Shown: positions 35,961 to 47,748, counted from the first letter of the stretch. The stretch is DNA of 64,000 bases from Trema orientale (GCA_002914845.1 JXTC01000098.1:486361-550360); one strand, 5' to 3'. Notes: a model not told the origin generated them from the letters alone. Numbers and translations: made by a program.

Positions 35961-36469
35961 CAAATCTTTTCAACTTGTTTCTTTGTTTTTACATATAACT
36001 TGGGTGTCGTAAGATCTTCTCGTCTTTCTTCTTCTCTTAGTGATCTTTATTCTGGTCTTGGTGACCATTCTAGGAGATGAGAATGAATATCGTGGCGTGG
36101 GCGGTCTAAACAAACGCAAGGTAAAGAATCTAGTACTTCTCTCTTAACCCCTTTTCTCTCTGTTTGCAGTTTTGCTTACTCAGGTACATAGTACATTTCC
36201 AAGCATGAATATCTTCACGTCGAATTAACTGACTTACATCAAAATGCTGTTACTTGACAGTCTGTTCAAGTAAGGGATTTAACATCTGGACTGCTGTTCG
36301 TTTCTGCATGCATCTAGTAGCCGACTTAGTTGGGACATGGGAGTGGGAGAGTAGAAGAGTCCCAAGTGACAACATATTAAAAAGTCTCTCTGCTTTGTGT
36401 GATGTGATCGATTCCATGTCTCAAACAATCCGCCTGTCCCTTGCATGATCATCAGACTGACACAAGTAT

Positions 36470-36735
36470 TCCAGACTCACTTGGTAAGCATTCTTCGTTC
36501 TTGATTTTTCAGAAATATTCTGATAATTGCTTTGCGATTGTGTCAAACATCTATAGAAGATTTTTTTTTTTTTTTTTAAAAAAATTTTGGCCACAAATTA
36601 ACCCCTTACGCCTACTACTACAACGTCCAGTTTCATTCACCCACCCGAATAGCATATACCTAAAACCACATTGGTTGGGCATAAATTTCATCACCATCAT
36701 CCTATATAATCCAACGAGCTCTTTCTTATATTTAT
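36470..36735. repeat. left copy of a duplication ending at an N
   Basis: Starts TCCAGACTCACTTGGTAAGC and ends CTTTCTTATATTTAT directly before the N at 36736. It matches 36737-37002 almost base for base, apart from T/A-run lengths and about two substitutions (CCTACTACT versus CCTAGTACT, TTGGTTGGG versus TTGCTTGGG). Confidence 0.9.
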
Positions 36736-36736
36736 N

Positions 36737-37002
36737 TCCAGACTCACTTGGTAAGCATTCTTCGTTCTTGATTTTTCAGAAATATTCTGATAATTGCTTT
36801 GCGATTGTGTCAAACATCTATAGAAGATTTTCTTTTTTTTTTAAAAAAAATTTTTGGCCACAAATTAACCCCTTACGCCTAGTACTACAACGTCCAGTTT
36901 CATTCACCCACCCGAATAGCATATACCTAAAACCACATTGCTTGGGCATAAATTTCATCACCATCATCCTATATAATCCAACGAGCTCTTTCTTATATTT
37001 AT
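36737..37002. repeat. right copy of the duplication after the N
   Basis: Begins with the same TCCAGACTCACTTGG as the left copy, immediately after the N, and continues into unique sequence. This is the pattern expected of two overlapping contig ends joined without merging, possibly from two haplotypes. Confidence 0.9.
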
Positions 37003-37440
37003 TTATTATTTTTTTAAGAAAGAAAAAAACGATTAAGAAACTACCATTTATTCTTCAGATCTCCTTTGAAAGGGTATATTTTCAGGGTCTCGTTAAACTT
37101 TCCTTTTTTTATTTTTAGTTCCAAAAGTGAAATTATCCTTCCCCTGTCACGAAAGTTATTTGTTGAGTTTTTTTAAAAAAATAATAGAAAAAATAATAAT
37201 AAAAATAATACGGGAACCAGCCGAATTTGTGAAAAAAAAAAAAAAAGAAGAAACCAGCCGTATTTGTCTTAAAAAAATAAGAAACGTGTGACTAATAAGA
37301 TGTTCGAGGTGAATGCTTCTAAACGAAGGGCGCAATTAGGCCCAAAAAAAAAAAAATGAATACAAACAATAAAATTGACAAATCTAACGTTTAATCTTTC
37401 CAACAAAAAGAAAGAAAAGAAGCTTGTCTCAGTGCTCCAT

Positions 37441-39173
37441 CAATCTGGTGAACCTTCATTGGTCCTGTAAGAATTTGGAACAGCAAAACATATATAAATT
37501 CTTTGGTCTACAAATAAAAGGCACCAAAACAAAAGCTCCAAATCAAATGGATGAACAAGAATAAGGCAAATACAGGGTGCTGCAGAAGCCATAGAGTAAA
37601 GAATACAGGGAATGGCAGAGAGAGAAACGGAAAGATGGAAGAAAATCAGAGGGAGAAACAAAGTCAATCATCTGATAGAATATTGAACATTATTAAGCCT
37701 ATTTCCGAAATGAAAATTAGAGCATTTGCCCCCTGTTCACGGTGACATCCAAAAACATAATTTTTGTCTCTGCGGCTTTAACACTTCTTTAACTTAGCAG
37801 CCAACAAATTAAACAAGAAACCTCAGGAATCTTAACTGCAAGTAGTTCGATGGACTATCGATGAGTTTGGTATAGAAGATGTGGCAGTGCGAGGATTACA
37901 AACTGAATAATGCTCAAGTTTTTGTTGCTTGAATTTGATACTCAGCAATATAGGAGCAATGAAGAAAATGTTCCTCTTGATGAAAACTGTGTTCAGAAGA
38001 AATTACTAGACTTTTCGGTGCTGGCCTTGCAGTCTGATAGAAATGAAGTTAGTTTGATTTTTAGTCAAAGCCAAATCATATGTTGAGGGAAATGATACTG
38101 CAAATGATTCTTCAGCATTGAGATTGTGCAGATGGGGGAAGTTGGCATGCATATTTGGCTTTTCAGATTTGCAAGCACCCAGAATAAAGTAAAAAAACAA
38201 GATTAGGGTTTCTGGTGGCCATGGTGGTTCTGAATCGATGCTAGATACTAGGTAGTTCGAGTAAGAAGACGTTTATAATTATTTGGTGGTGGAGCTTTGA
38301 TAGTGATGAATAACCAAAGTTCTCTTAACTGGGCTAGAAAAAGGTTCAGTTCATTAGTTAGTTTATCTAGATCAATGTGGCATACTCGTCTTACGGGGGC
38401 AGGACATGAGATGGAAGGGCGACAACTGATTCCAACCCCATATATCATCAGGCCTAATTCAAAAAGCAAAATAGAAAATAATCTAGAGCAAAAGATGACG
38501 ACCAAATAAAACTAAATCCTAAAATCATAATAAGCAAGATAAATACTACTATGCTTGTATCCTTTGTCTACAGCTAGCATATGTCCTCAGTCCCTTCTCA
38601 CGAGTCGCGATCTCTACCACAAAGACAAAGAGATAGAATCCAACGTAAGGCACAACGGTTTCTCAGAAACTGTGCTAGAGAGTTCTTCCACTGGCTATAA
38701 TTATTCTATAGTACAGGGAAAAAAAAAAAAAAAAAAAAAAAAAAAATTCCACAACTTCCACTGTTATTTGTGGAGGACTAAAGAATNTAGCCATTCCCAA
38801 AAACTTAGAGCATTCTATTTCTACACTTAAAAGACTTAAAAAAAAAAAAAAAAAAAAAAAACTTCCACTGTTATTTGTGGAGGACTAAAGAATCAATACC
38901 TTCACACTTGGTTATAGCCACTTGCTATTATTGTTAAAGTGAGAAATATATTTTCTAGACATGTGTCGGTCTTGAAAAGCAAATGATTTTCAATCCTTGA
39001 AAAAAATTTAGAAGCTATTAACATTGCAGATTGACGCAGACTATCCATCTGTAACTTTAGCACCAAGCCCATCATGGAATTCATTGTTCAAAATTAAACA
39101 AACAATTAGAAACGAATTAGTATCTAAAATACTAGTATTAGACTTACAGATCCATGTCGCACCTCACACAGCA
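37441..39173. other. intergenic region between F-box relic and YOS1
   Basis: Better base balance than most spacers. An unassigned frame of 58 codons lies at 37910-38086. The right part probably includes the 3' end of the minus-strand YOS1 transcript. Two long A runs (38718-38746 and 38838-38861) flank an N at 38787. Confidence 0.35.
38754..38893. repeat. 33-bp duplication around the N at 38787
   Basis: The 33 bases before the N (38754-38786, starting ACTTCCACTGTTATTTGTGG) recur exactly at 38861-38893, each next to a long A run. This looks like a second unmerged join of read or contig ends at a homopolymer. Confidence 0.85.
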
Positions 39174-39407
39174 TCATCCGGATACGAACTTTATGACGAT
39201 GCAGATGGTGTTGAGCAGTATGAGAGGAACTCTTAAGTACTGGGTCGCGTAAATGAGACCTATAAGCTGTCCCTTGAACGACTTTGTCTTGCCCCCCGAG
39301 AATTCTGAGAAGCCCAATCCCCTAGGCGCAAGGAAGCGGTCCTCATTTAGGATCGCTAGTGCATTTGCAAGAAGCAGGAAGCCCTCAAGCAGTGTCCACA
39401 AACCCAT
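39174..39407 (-). CDS. YOS1: Yos1-like protein (IER3IP1 family)
   Basis: A single uninterrupted frame of 77 aa, the normal full length. It starts MGLWTLLEGFLLLANALAIL (a membrane segment), followed by NEDRFLAPRG and FSEFSGGKTKSFKGQLIG, and ends with a second hydrophobic segment LRVPLILLNTICIVIKFVSG. This near-invariant sequence is characteristic of Yos1. Family members are small ER/Golgi membrane proteins that associate with the Yip1-Yif1 complex and support ER-to-Golgi vesicle transport. The role here is inferred from family identity. A pyrimidine-rich TTTAG acceptor a few bases before the ATG suggests a leader intron reaching toward 40.0-40.2 kb. No intron interrupts the coding part, and no damage is seen. 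Confidence 0.93.
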   Translation of the reverse strand: MGLWTLLEGFLLLANALAILNEDRFLAPRGLGFSEFSGGKTKSFKGQLIGLIYATQYLRVPLILLNTICIVIKFVSG

Positions 39408-40260
39408 TTTACTTCTACTCTAAATAGGTCATGCAAACAGACAACCGTCATTAGTAGGCATCTCCCTGTTCCCCTCTTTCTAATTTTCATTTTTAATATA
39501 TAAATGTCAAGGAACAAGCTAACTCAAACGTGGAAGAAATGAGTGCTTAATTTTCATTGAGAGAAATAAAACTAAGAATACAATGAAGCATCCTTCATTA
39601 GCCAATAGCTATAACTTAGAAACATAAAAATTATGACAAATTATCCAATCCAGTCCAGTCCAGATTAATAATAAGGTGAATATTATCATAACCAAGTGAA
39701 GTTGGAACTTGATGAGTTAAAAGTCCTACATATGGAATCCAAACAATGAAAAGAAAAATTCATAAGAAAAGAGCAAATTAACTCTCAATCATATCATAAT
39801 CTTCTTAGCCTTAAGTAATATTATATACACACACCTACAAATAGATTACGTGAAAATTCCATACCTTTCGGTTTTGGGGGATAATAATAATAGCTCTTTG
39901 ATCCCTTTATCTGAAACGAAACAAAACCCAACTGAATCTCCCGTTACGATTGAAATTAAAGGGAAAAAGATCATTCATTAATCAGGGGAAAAAAATAAAA
40001 AAATAAAAAAGAAAAAAAAGAAATGAACCTCTTAAAGTCTCGAGAGTTGCCCAGAACTGAGATTCAGAGTAGAAAATGGCCAATCCCCGCCCACACAGTT
40101 GAGACTTGGGAAGTCAGATCCACGCTTTGCTCTTCTGCTTCTTTCTTCTTCTTCTTCTCTTTCTTTCCTTTTATTTCTTTTCCCCCCTTAAGATTAATGG
40201 CAAATTTGGTCCCTTCGTTATCTAAGTTTTGCTATTAAAGCCTTAGATTTCTATTCTCCT
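39408..40260 (-). promoter_or_regulatory. leader intron and promoter region of YOS1
   Basis: From 39408 to about 40010 the sequence is intron-like and AT-rich. From 40040 to 40260 it has higher GC and CTT-rich pyrimidine runs (40137-40175), consistent with a first non-coding exon and promoter on the minus strand. The exact transcription start and donor are not resolved. Confidence 0.4.
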
Positions 40261-42367
40261 GCAACCCCCCAAAATCCCAAAATCGAGGGGAAAAGGAACC
40301 TCGCCATTTTATTTTTTTTAAATATCAAATAAAACCTTATATTTCATTTTTTTATAAGTCAGAAATAAATTTGTAGACCATTTTTCAGTCTATATAGTAG
40401 CTGTCTAGTTATTTTTATAGATCATAATCAATAATTTTAATGAGTAAGACAATTCTTTAATAATTTGAAACTTCAATTTTGACTATAATAAGAAAAGACT
40501 TAAATAAGGGTTTCTAACACTTATACCTACAAAAATTGAAAAAAATTACAAAAATATGGAAGCTAGGTTTTTTTTTTTCAATTTTTGTACGGTTTTAATT
40601 AGAGAAATATCACTTTATAAAAAATATTTAGAAAATTATCATTTTTAAAATAGTTACTAGTTACCGGTTTCTAGAAACTGTTTACCAGTTATATACCAGT
40701 TATAAAAATCTTCGATTACTAGTTATCAGTTTCCATGTTACTAGAAACTAGTTACTATTTTAAAAAATGGTATTTTTATAAATATTTTTTAAAAAATGAT
40801 ATTTTTCTAATAAAAACTGTACCGCGCGGTGAAAAATACAAAAGCACCGTATTTTTCTAATTTTTTTCATAAATACCGTATATTTTCTAATTTCTCCCTT
40901 AAATAATGATTTTTATAAAATCCTTATGATAGATAAAATGCATTTTACATGGATTATTTGTTAAGGAAATTTGATTTTTATGGTAGTTTTTCAAAAAAAA
41001 ATTTTGAAAAATCCCAAAATTTGAAATTATTGTGAAAAATCTCAGATTTAATTATAAAAATACAACTTTTAAAAGTACTTAGAAAAATACTACTTTTTAT
41101 TAATGGATGAGATATTTAAGGTAGCTAATCATACTACTTTTTATTAATTTGATACTTCAATTAATTGGGGTTACCTTAGGTAACCTAACCGGTTACCTCG
41201 AGTTCCATTAAAAGATACTAATTTTGAAGAAAAATGGTATTATTCTAAATATTTTTAAAAGTATTATTTTTCTAATAACACTTTCAAAAAGTTATATTTG
41301 TCTAAATCAGTTTGGGATTTTTCGAAAAAAATCAACCCATCCAGAATTTTTTAATTTTTGGTACTTTGGGCCTAGAATATTGTATGAAGCTTTATTTGTT
41401 ATGTAACAAAATGCAATTAATGATATGGATTTTTTTCTTTTGCCAACAACTAGACCATCAAAAATGGGGGAATTTAAAAGGGCTTTTTAGCGAAACGCTA
41501 TATTTTGGATCATAGTTTGGAAAAAAACCATTTTTCAAACACTATTGAAAAATAGTCGAACTTTGAAAGTTATTTAAAAAACATATTGATTTACTTTTTC
41601 AAAAATTGATTTACTTTATAAAAAAAATAGATCAACTAAAAAACGGTTACTTATCAAAATAAAAGTATAAACCGGTTATTTATTAAATCGGTATAAAAAA
41701 CTGCTATTATTAATCTTAAAAAAAACAAGCACATCCAGGCCCTAACCAATATTTTAATTAAAAATTTATTATTTATTATTTTTTATTTTTAAATAGGGTC
41801 TGAGCCATAGGGCCAGCCCGTTTAGCCTAATCTATTTTTCAATGTCTATCAATAACCCATTAAATGATAGTCACTAGATCAAAATCAAACGATGAAAAAA
41901 AGATATATATTTAAAAGATATACATATTTAAAGATAAGTAAATTGTTTATTAAGGATATTTCCAAAATTTATAATAATATTTTTCTTTTCCATAAATTAC
42001 CCTTATTCGGTTTTTCAAATTTTATTTAGAAAATAAATTACGTAATAAATTTTACTAAAACATATTTTACAAAAAGGCTATATATGTTGTCCGTCTTTTT
42101 ATTATTATTATTATTATTATTATAAAATCATATATAAATTGACTTAACTAAAATTTGAATCCCTCTACTCCCACATGCTTATACACACTCTCAAGAATCC
42201 TAGACCAATTGAGTTATATATGTTACCCATCTTTTTCTTAACTATCAACTCTCTAAAATGCAATCTCAAACAAGACTTTAGTTTAAAATTTAATCCCGGG
42301 ACGAATTGGTTTCATAATGATTTAGTGTTTTTTTTTCCCTAATTTATTAGATTCTTACTTACTTAAC
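40261..42367. other. repeat-rich intergenic region
   Basis: A short patch of TTACTAGTTACCGG-like words (40655-40765) echoes the large array at 3.5-4.8 kb. 41150-41370 repeats the motifs of 1300-1620, including GGTAACC words and CCATCCAGAATTTTTTA. A (TTA)n run lies at 42102-42124. No gene. Confidence 0.5.
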
Positions 42368-43523
42368 TTTGGTCTTACTTACTTAACTTTTTTAATCAGG
42401 TTCCTAACCTCTTTTTTTTTTTTTTTGGTAGTTTTTAGATCTCCAACTATACACATTTGTATTATTTTAGTCTCTTTTCATTTTTCCGTCTAATTTAGCC
42501 GTTATATAATAATTTTAATATCACTTGGGTCCTCAACCTTTATACAAGGTATCATTTAGGTCCCTACTCTTTATTTTGTAACTTTTGACTCCTCAAACTT
42601 TCATTTTTATAACACTTAGATCCTTTTGAGTTAATTTTGATTTAAAATCTAACTGTAATCAAATTGTACTAAATAAATTAATGAAAACTATCAAATTTAA
42701 AAGTAACACCAAAATGACTTAGTTAAATACCAATTGAAATACATACCAAAATTAATATCTATTTATCAATTGAGAGGTTTATAGACTATTTTTAAACGAT
42801 TGTGAATTTATAAAATTACAAAAAATGAATTTCATGACCATTAACAAGAAATCATCATTAAATAGTATTTTTTTTCTCTTGTTATATCTATGTACATACT
42901 CGCTCGATATCTATTCATAAATACTAATTTTTGTGTTATTAACTAATATCATTATCAAAACCTATGATTTTCTATATATTATTGTGTATTTGTTATTTAA
43001 GAGATTTTTAAACTTCTTTTATTATTTATAAGCTTTAACTAAAAAAAAAAAATTGATAAGTTTATAGAATTGGAGAAAATGAACTTTACCAATATTAGTA
43101 AGAATTCACAATCAAATCATACAATATTGTTGGTAGTAGGAATAAAATAATACTGTTGTTTAGATTATCTTTTTCAAAAGAAATACCTTATTGGTATTAA
43201 ACATTTCGTTTGTAGTTTTCAATGGTAGTTTTCATTAATTTATTTAGTATAATATGATTAGAATTGGACTTTAATTCAAAATTAACTCTAAAAGGCCTAA
43301 GTGTTACAAAAATAAAAGTTTGGGGAGTCAAAAGCTACAAAATAAAGAAGAGGAACTTAAATAATACATTGTATAAAAGTTGAGGACTCATGTGATATTA
43401 AAATTATTAAGAAAAAGTGAAAAAGGGAACTAAATCGATATGAATGTGTAAAGTTGAGGAGTTAAAAACTACTAAAAAAAAGTTAGGGACCTGATTAATA
43501 ATTGAGAGAAAAATTAGGACCAT
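42368..43523. mobile_element. foldback element with long inverted arms
   Basis: The left arm (about 42368-42700) reads TTTAATCAGGTTCCTAACCT ... TTGGGTCCTCAACCTTTATA ... AATTTAGTAC. The right arm (about 43225-43523) is its inverted counterpart, ending AGTTAGGGACCTGATTAATA and GGACC. The arms are about 300 bp and diverged. The 500-bp centre has weaker inverted similarity. No transposase and no clean target duplication were found, so it is an old non-autonomous element. Confidence 0.7.
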
Positions 43524-43637
43524 GTAATATAAAATCTTAATGAAAAGTCTGAGAAAAATCAAGAAAGGAATCATTCAAACCACTCAGGAAAGCTCCCTCA
43601 AAGGTTGCGCCAGCAAGACTAGGGTCATTCATTTGTG

Positions 43638-43980
43638 TACTCTATCCATTTACGTGCAATTACCTATTATTGTATAAAGGGATGGCTACAGTAGGGGCGT
43701 CCCTACGTAGGGTCATGCCTTAATTATCGTTGGATGGTAATCTATTAGGAATAACAGGAATCTGTGGAGAATCTATTTATATACAGATTCTCATCCAACG
43801 GTGAATAGACAGGGCCCTACGTAGGGGCGCCCCTACTGTAGACGCGCCCATTGTATAATTATCTAATCTTAATACTATATTGTACTTTGTTTGATAATTT
43901 GTCTACTCTATCCATTTACATGCAATTACCTATTATTGTATAATTATCTAATCTTGATATTATATTGTATTTTGTTTGAT
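43638..43980. repeat. tandem duplication of about 78 bp, left copy split by a MITE
   Basis: The left copy is 43638-43677 plus 43859-43895. The right copy is 43904-43980. They share TCTATCCATTTAC-TGCAATT, CCTATTATTGTATAA and TTATCTAATCTT with only a few substitutions. The right copy contains one ATTGTATAA where the left has two, on either side of the MITE. Confidence 0.9.
43678..43849. mobile_element. Mutator-like MITE family B, copy 2 (172 bp)
   Basis: Ends AGGGATGGCTACAGTAGGGG and CTACTGTAGACGCGCCC form inverted repeats of about 35 bp, including CCTACGTAGG. A perfect 9-bp duplication ATTGTATAA (43669-43677 and 43850-43858) flanks it. An adjacent unfilled paralogous copy of the target confirms the borders. 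The length is the same as copy 1 at 19372-19543. Confidence 0.93.
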
Positions 43981-44756
43981 TTTACATTTATAAATTTGAG
44001 AAATCTGAGCCACACCCGTCTATATAAAGAAGTTAAAATTATTTGACATACATAATTTAGACATTAGAACATATCAGTAAAATTCTGCTTAGAGTTCTCA
44101 CATCGAAGCTCTAAGCTTTCTTGTCACAATAGTGAAAAAACTATTGTGAACATATGTATCTCTTTGAGATTGAACTATACTAAACATTTTGCATTCTTTA
44201 CTATTTCATCGTCATAATTTTGATTATTCTAGGTCGAATCTCTATTTCTAAATCGAATATACATCTTTAATAAAACCTCTTTCAATGGCACGGTATTTCT
44301 GTTTTTTATGTTTTCTTTTTTCTTTTTACGCTAACTTTGTGTATTTGTTAGTTTTTATCTTCATAAAAATAAAAATCGCCATTAATTATCCTAGAAACCG
44401 ACGTCACATGGGAGCTCGTGTTGATTTCACCATCAAATAAATTAACTCACGTTATCAATTTTGGAACTTCTGCGAGTATAGTGTAAATTTGGGGATTTTA
44501 ATGGTAAAACTAAACAATTAGTCAAAAAAATTAAACAATTAGGGACTAAATCATCACAATTTAAATTGTCAGGGGACCAAATCCGCCTTCGGCTTTTTTT
44601 TTTTTTTTTTTCAGTGAAGGATTATATTGGAGGAAAATTTAAAACATATGTTGGTTAAAATAAATGATTAACAATCCTATTGGCCCCTAAGCTATTGAGA
44701 AAGTTAGATTTTAGTCTATAAACTTTAAATTTTAATATTTTTATACTTAAATTACT
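43981..44756. other. intergenic spacer, no gene seen
   Basis: Mixed A/T-rich sequence. 44515-44590 carries 'aattagggactaaatca' and 'caggggaccaaatccg' words typical of plant foldback repeats, followed by a T run. Confidence 0.45.
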
Positions 44757-45292
44757 AAGTGTTTATGGCACAAATAATTCTTGAATTATCTAATTTGTGG
44801 CAATTTGGTCCTCAAGATTTTAATTGTAGCAATTAAGCCCTTAAACTTTAGTAATTCAGCTCCTGAGCTGTCTAATTACAATATAATGTTAAATTTCTAA
44901 CCAAAAATACGTGTGAGAAATATGTTGTAGTATCTAAAAACATATTTAAAGGAAAATAAATTGAACAAAAAGATTTTAAAGAGAAGAAAAAATGTTTTTT
45001 TCGCATTTTTTTAGAGTTCTTAGAGCTGCAAGTTTAGAGGATTTTTTTTAATTATTCATTTTTATGATTGAAATTCTCAAATTACTTTTCAAATACACTT
45101 TCAGATGCCATCACGTACCTCTCACGTGTGTTTTTGGTACAAAAAATTTAACAGTAAGTTACAATTTAGACATTTAAGTGATCAAATTGCTACAAATAAG
45201 AAAGTTGAGGGACCTAATTGCCATAATTGAAACTTTGAGAACCAAATTGCCACTGATTGGATAGTTCATGGACCATTTGTGCCATTAACCCA
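44757..45292. mobile_element. second foldback/TIR element (GGCACAAAT arms)
   Basis: The left arm starts GTTTATGGCACAAATAATTC, then TTTGTGGCAATTTGGTCCTC. The right arm ends with the inverse, GAACCAAATTGCCACTGATT to CATTTGTGCCATTAAC. Arms of about 190 bp reach the ACGTGTGAGA/TCTCACGTGT words. The interior is short and non-coding. No exact target duplication was recognised. Confidence 0.75.
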
Positions 45293-45415
45293 AATATTAA
45301 AAGTGATCCTTATTATTATTATTATTTTAATATTTTGATTGATTATTAACATAAGGAGCATGTAAGCTGTCTATACCGTGTACCCTTTCTATAATTATGA
45401 GCAACGTTGAATATT

Positions 45416-46195
45416 GGGGTTCTTTACAAAATACATCTTTATCATAGTATATTTTAGGAAATACACCACTCTTAATAATTTTTGGATGAGTACAGCTTTT
45501 TAAGTTTTAAATTATTTTAAATACAAAAATGCCCCTAACACTTATATCATCAAAGGTCTACAATCTACCTATACAGGAGAGGTCGAGTTGCTAGACACCT
45601 TATCTAGTACTTCTAGACACCATGTTTAGTACTCTAGACACCAATATTTCTTTTAGTGCAAGACTCAAATATGTATATATATATATATATATATTTTCTT
45701 TCGAGTTGCTACACCTTGTCTAGCGTCACTCGATACTCATATTTAGTACTCTTGATACATCGTCTGGTGCTAAATACCCAAATGTATTTTTTTGTCAAGT
45801 TCCTAAATACCTTGTCTAACTCTCAACACCCCTATCTAGCGCTCTCGACTTAAGAGTATATAAGTATTTTTATGCCTTCGTTTTTTAAAAGAGGTGTATT
45901 TCATATAAAATCTATTGAGAGAGGTATATTATCTAAAACTCACTATTAAATGCGTATATTTCACCTAATTTCCCTATAGTCTTTGGTATTGGAAGTAGGG
46001 GTCCTTTGCAAAATATATCTTTGCCATAGTTTACTTTAGTAAATACACCACTCTTAATAATTTTTAGGTGAATGCACCCTTATAAGTTTTAAATTATTTT
46101 AAATACAAAGATGCCCCTAACACTTATGTTATTAAGGGTCTACATTCAGGCTAAATAGGGGAGGTCGAGTTACTATACACCTTGTCTAGTACCTC
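45416..46195. repeat. direct repeat pair with CTAGACACCTTGTCTAG-type motifs
   Basis: About 45416-45615 and 45998-46195 share TACACCACTCTTAATAATTT, TTTTAAATTATTTTAAATAC and GCCCCTAACACTTAT in order. Each is followed by GAGGTCGAGTTGCTAGACACC-like sequence and irregular repeats of AGACACC/TCTAGTACT words. The middle holds partly inverted versions. It is possibly one degenerate element. An N at 46313 lies just right of it. Confidence 0.75.
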
Positions 46196-47074
46196 TCGAC
46201 ACTCGTGTCTAGCAAACCTGACACTATGTCTAGCGTATAACATTCAAACAGGGATCCCGATCTAGCTGGATATGATGTATCTAGTTGCTAGACACCTTGT
46301 TTAGTTGCTAGGNTTTGCCCTACCTCTCAATTAATCAATAGTTCATAGTCTGGTAACAAAGTTTAAATATCTATCAAGGGCATTTTAGTAAATTATTAGT
46401 TAAATTTGGGATTTTATAGAATTCTAATAGAAGTATGTTTTTATTTTAAAATTAGAAGAACAATATTGATAATATGCAAAATAAAATAGTATAAATTGAA
46501 CAATAGTTTAATTTAGTTAGGGAGCTACTATAATAGGTAATTTTTTTTTCATTCACTACTGATAGAGAATTCAATTTTGACTATTAAATTTCAATCTGAT
46601 GATTATAAATATAAACGTTATCATTTAATTCACATTGAACTTGTTACAGTATAATTAATTATAATCGTTAAATTGAAATTTAAAAGTCAAAATTAATTTT
46701 CCTATCGATCTCTATTGTACTCATTCCCATTCCCTATGAGTAATTATCCCTAAAAATTCTTACTAATCTGATAGACCCTAATAGTCGTTAATTACCAAAT
46801 AGGGCACACGAAGTATTCTAAAAACAGAAAGGACAAACATTGAATATCTTCTCAAATTGAGGATTAAAATGATAAAATAAAAAGTCGAGTAAAAGCGAAG
46901 CGAACGTTTGGAGAGGGAATTGAATCCCAAAATACATACACAAAAACGAGGGGTCGGCGGTGGTGGTCTGCCCAAATTACAATTCACAAGCGCGCCTTCC
47001 CTTCCTCCCCCGATTTTTTTTATCTACTCGCCGTCTTGTGGGCGTCTCAACGGTCTCTGATCTCTCTCTAAATC
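46196..47074. other. intergenic region and SYF2 promoter
   Basis: No gene. The last about 150 bases become GC-richer and pyrimidine-rich, as expected at the start of the SYF2 transcript. Confidence 0.45.
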
Positions 47075-47748
47075 GTAAGTCGTAATTCTGAAAGTCTTCT
47101 TTTATAAGTCTCTCTCTCTCTCTCTCTCTCTATGTTAGGGTTTGTCATCCCCTTCTTATATTTGAACTTCAATCGAATGGTGCTTTTTGCTCAATATACT
47201 CTTTCCACCATTCTCTTAATTTTTTATACTTCACCGGGTATGCTTTCTCAGGGGGCTTTCTGTTCTAATCTTTCTACTTTGTATATTCTATTTTTATTTA
47301 TTTATTTATGTTTTTCAAAATAGGGTTCACAAAGAATTTAAAGCGTATATGATGATTGCTCTTTTATATGTTCCTTGTGTGACCTATTGGTTTGGTTTTC
47401 TATTCTTTTTAAGAGAAACTTGCTACTTGGAATTTCTTGCAAATCTTAGGAGGAAAATTGATCAAAAGAGGAAATTTTGGAACCCTGATTTGTTTTATCG
47501 GTTTATGGATTTTTTTTAGTTGGATCTGTTTTGTGTGTTTGCATAATTGCATCTCATAAATATTTTGGCAATGTTTTTCTGCTTGGGGAAAATTTGAAGT
47601 AGATGTTTCGTACATCATATAAGTCACTTGGCAACGTTTTTTCTCTCTTTTTCTTTTTTTTTTTTTTTGTAAAAAAAAAAAAAATTAATGAAAAGCTGGG
47701 TGAAGATGATTTTGATTAATTGAACTTTAAAATAGGTTCAATTTTCAG
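47075..47748 (+). other. probable 5' leader intron of SYF2
   Basis: A consensus donor ATC|GTAAGT at 47075 and a pyrimidine-rich TTTTCAG acceptor at 47748 bracket a T-rich segment with a (TC)n run (47108-47131). The ATG lies 42 bases after the acceptor. Leader introns like this often raise expression in plants; that role is inference. Confidence 0.65.

Larger units (their letters stand above)
35961..37440. other. intergenic region containing an assembly duplication
   Basis: No convincing gene. Contains the duplicated pair 36470-36735 / 36737-37002 around an N, then several A or T runs to 37360. Confidence 0.45.

Noticed and set aside
36254-36448. Frame ending in SLSALCDVIDSMSQTIRLSLA-like sequence
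   Set aside because: Gene-like composition, but no domain and no supporting exons nearby.
37910-38086. 58-codon plus-strand frame starting MLKFLLLEFD
   Set aside because: Codon use looks plausible, but no family is recognised and there is no splice context, so it is not listed as a gene.
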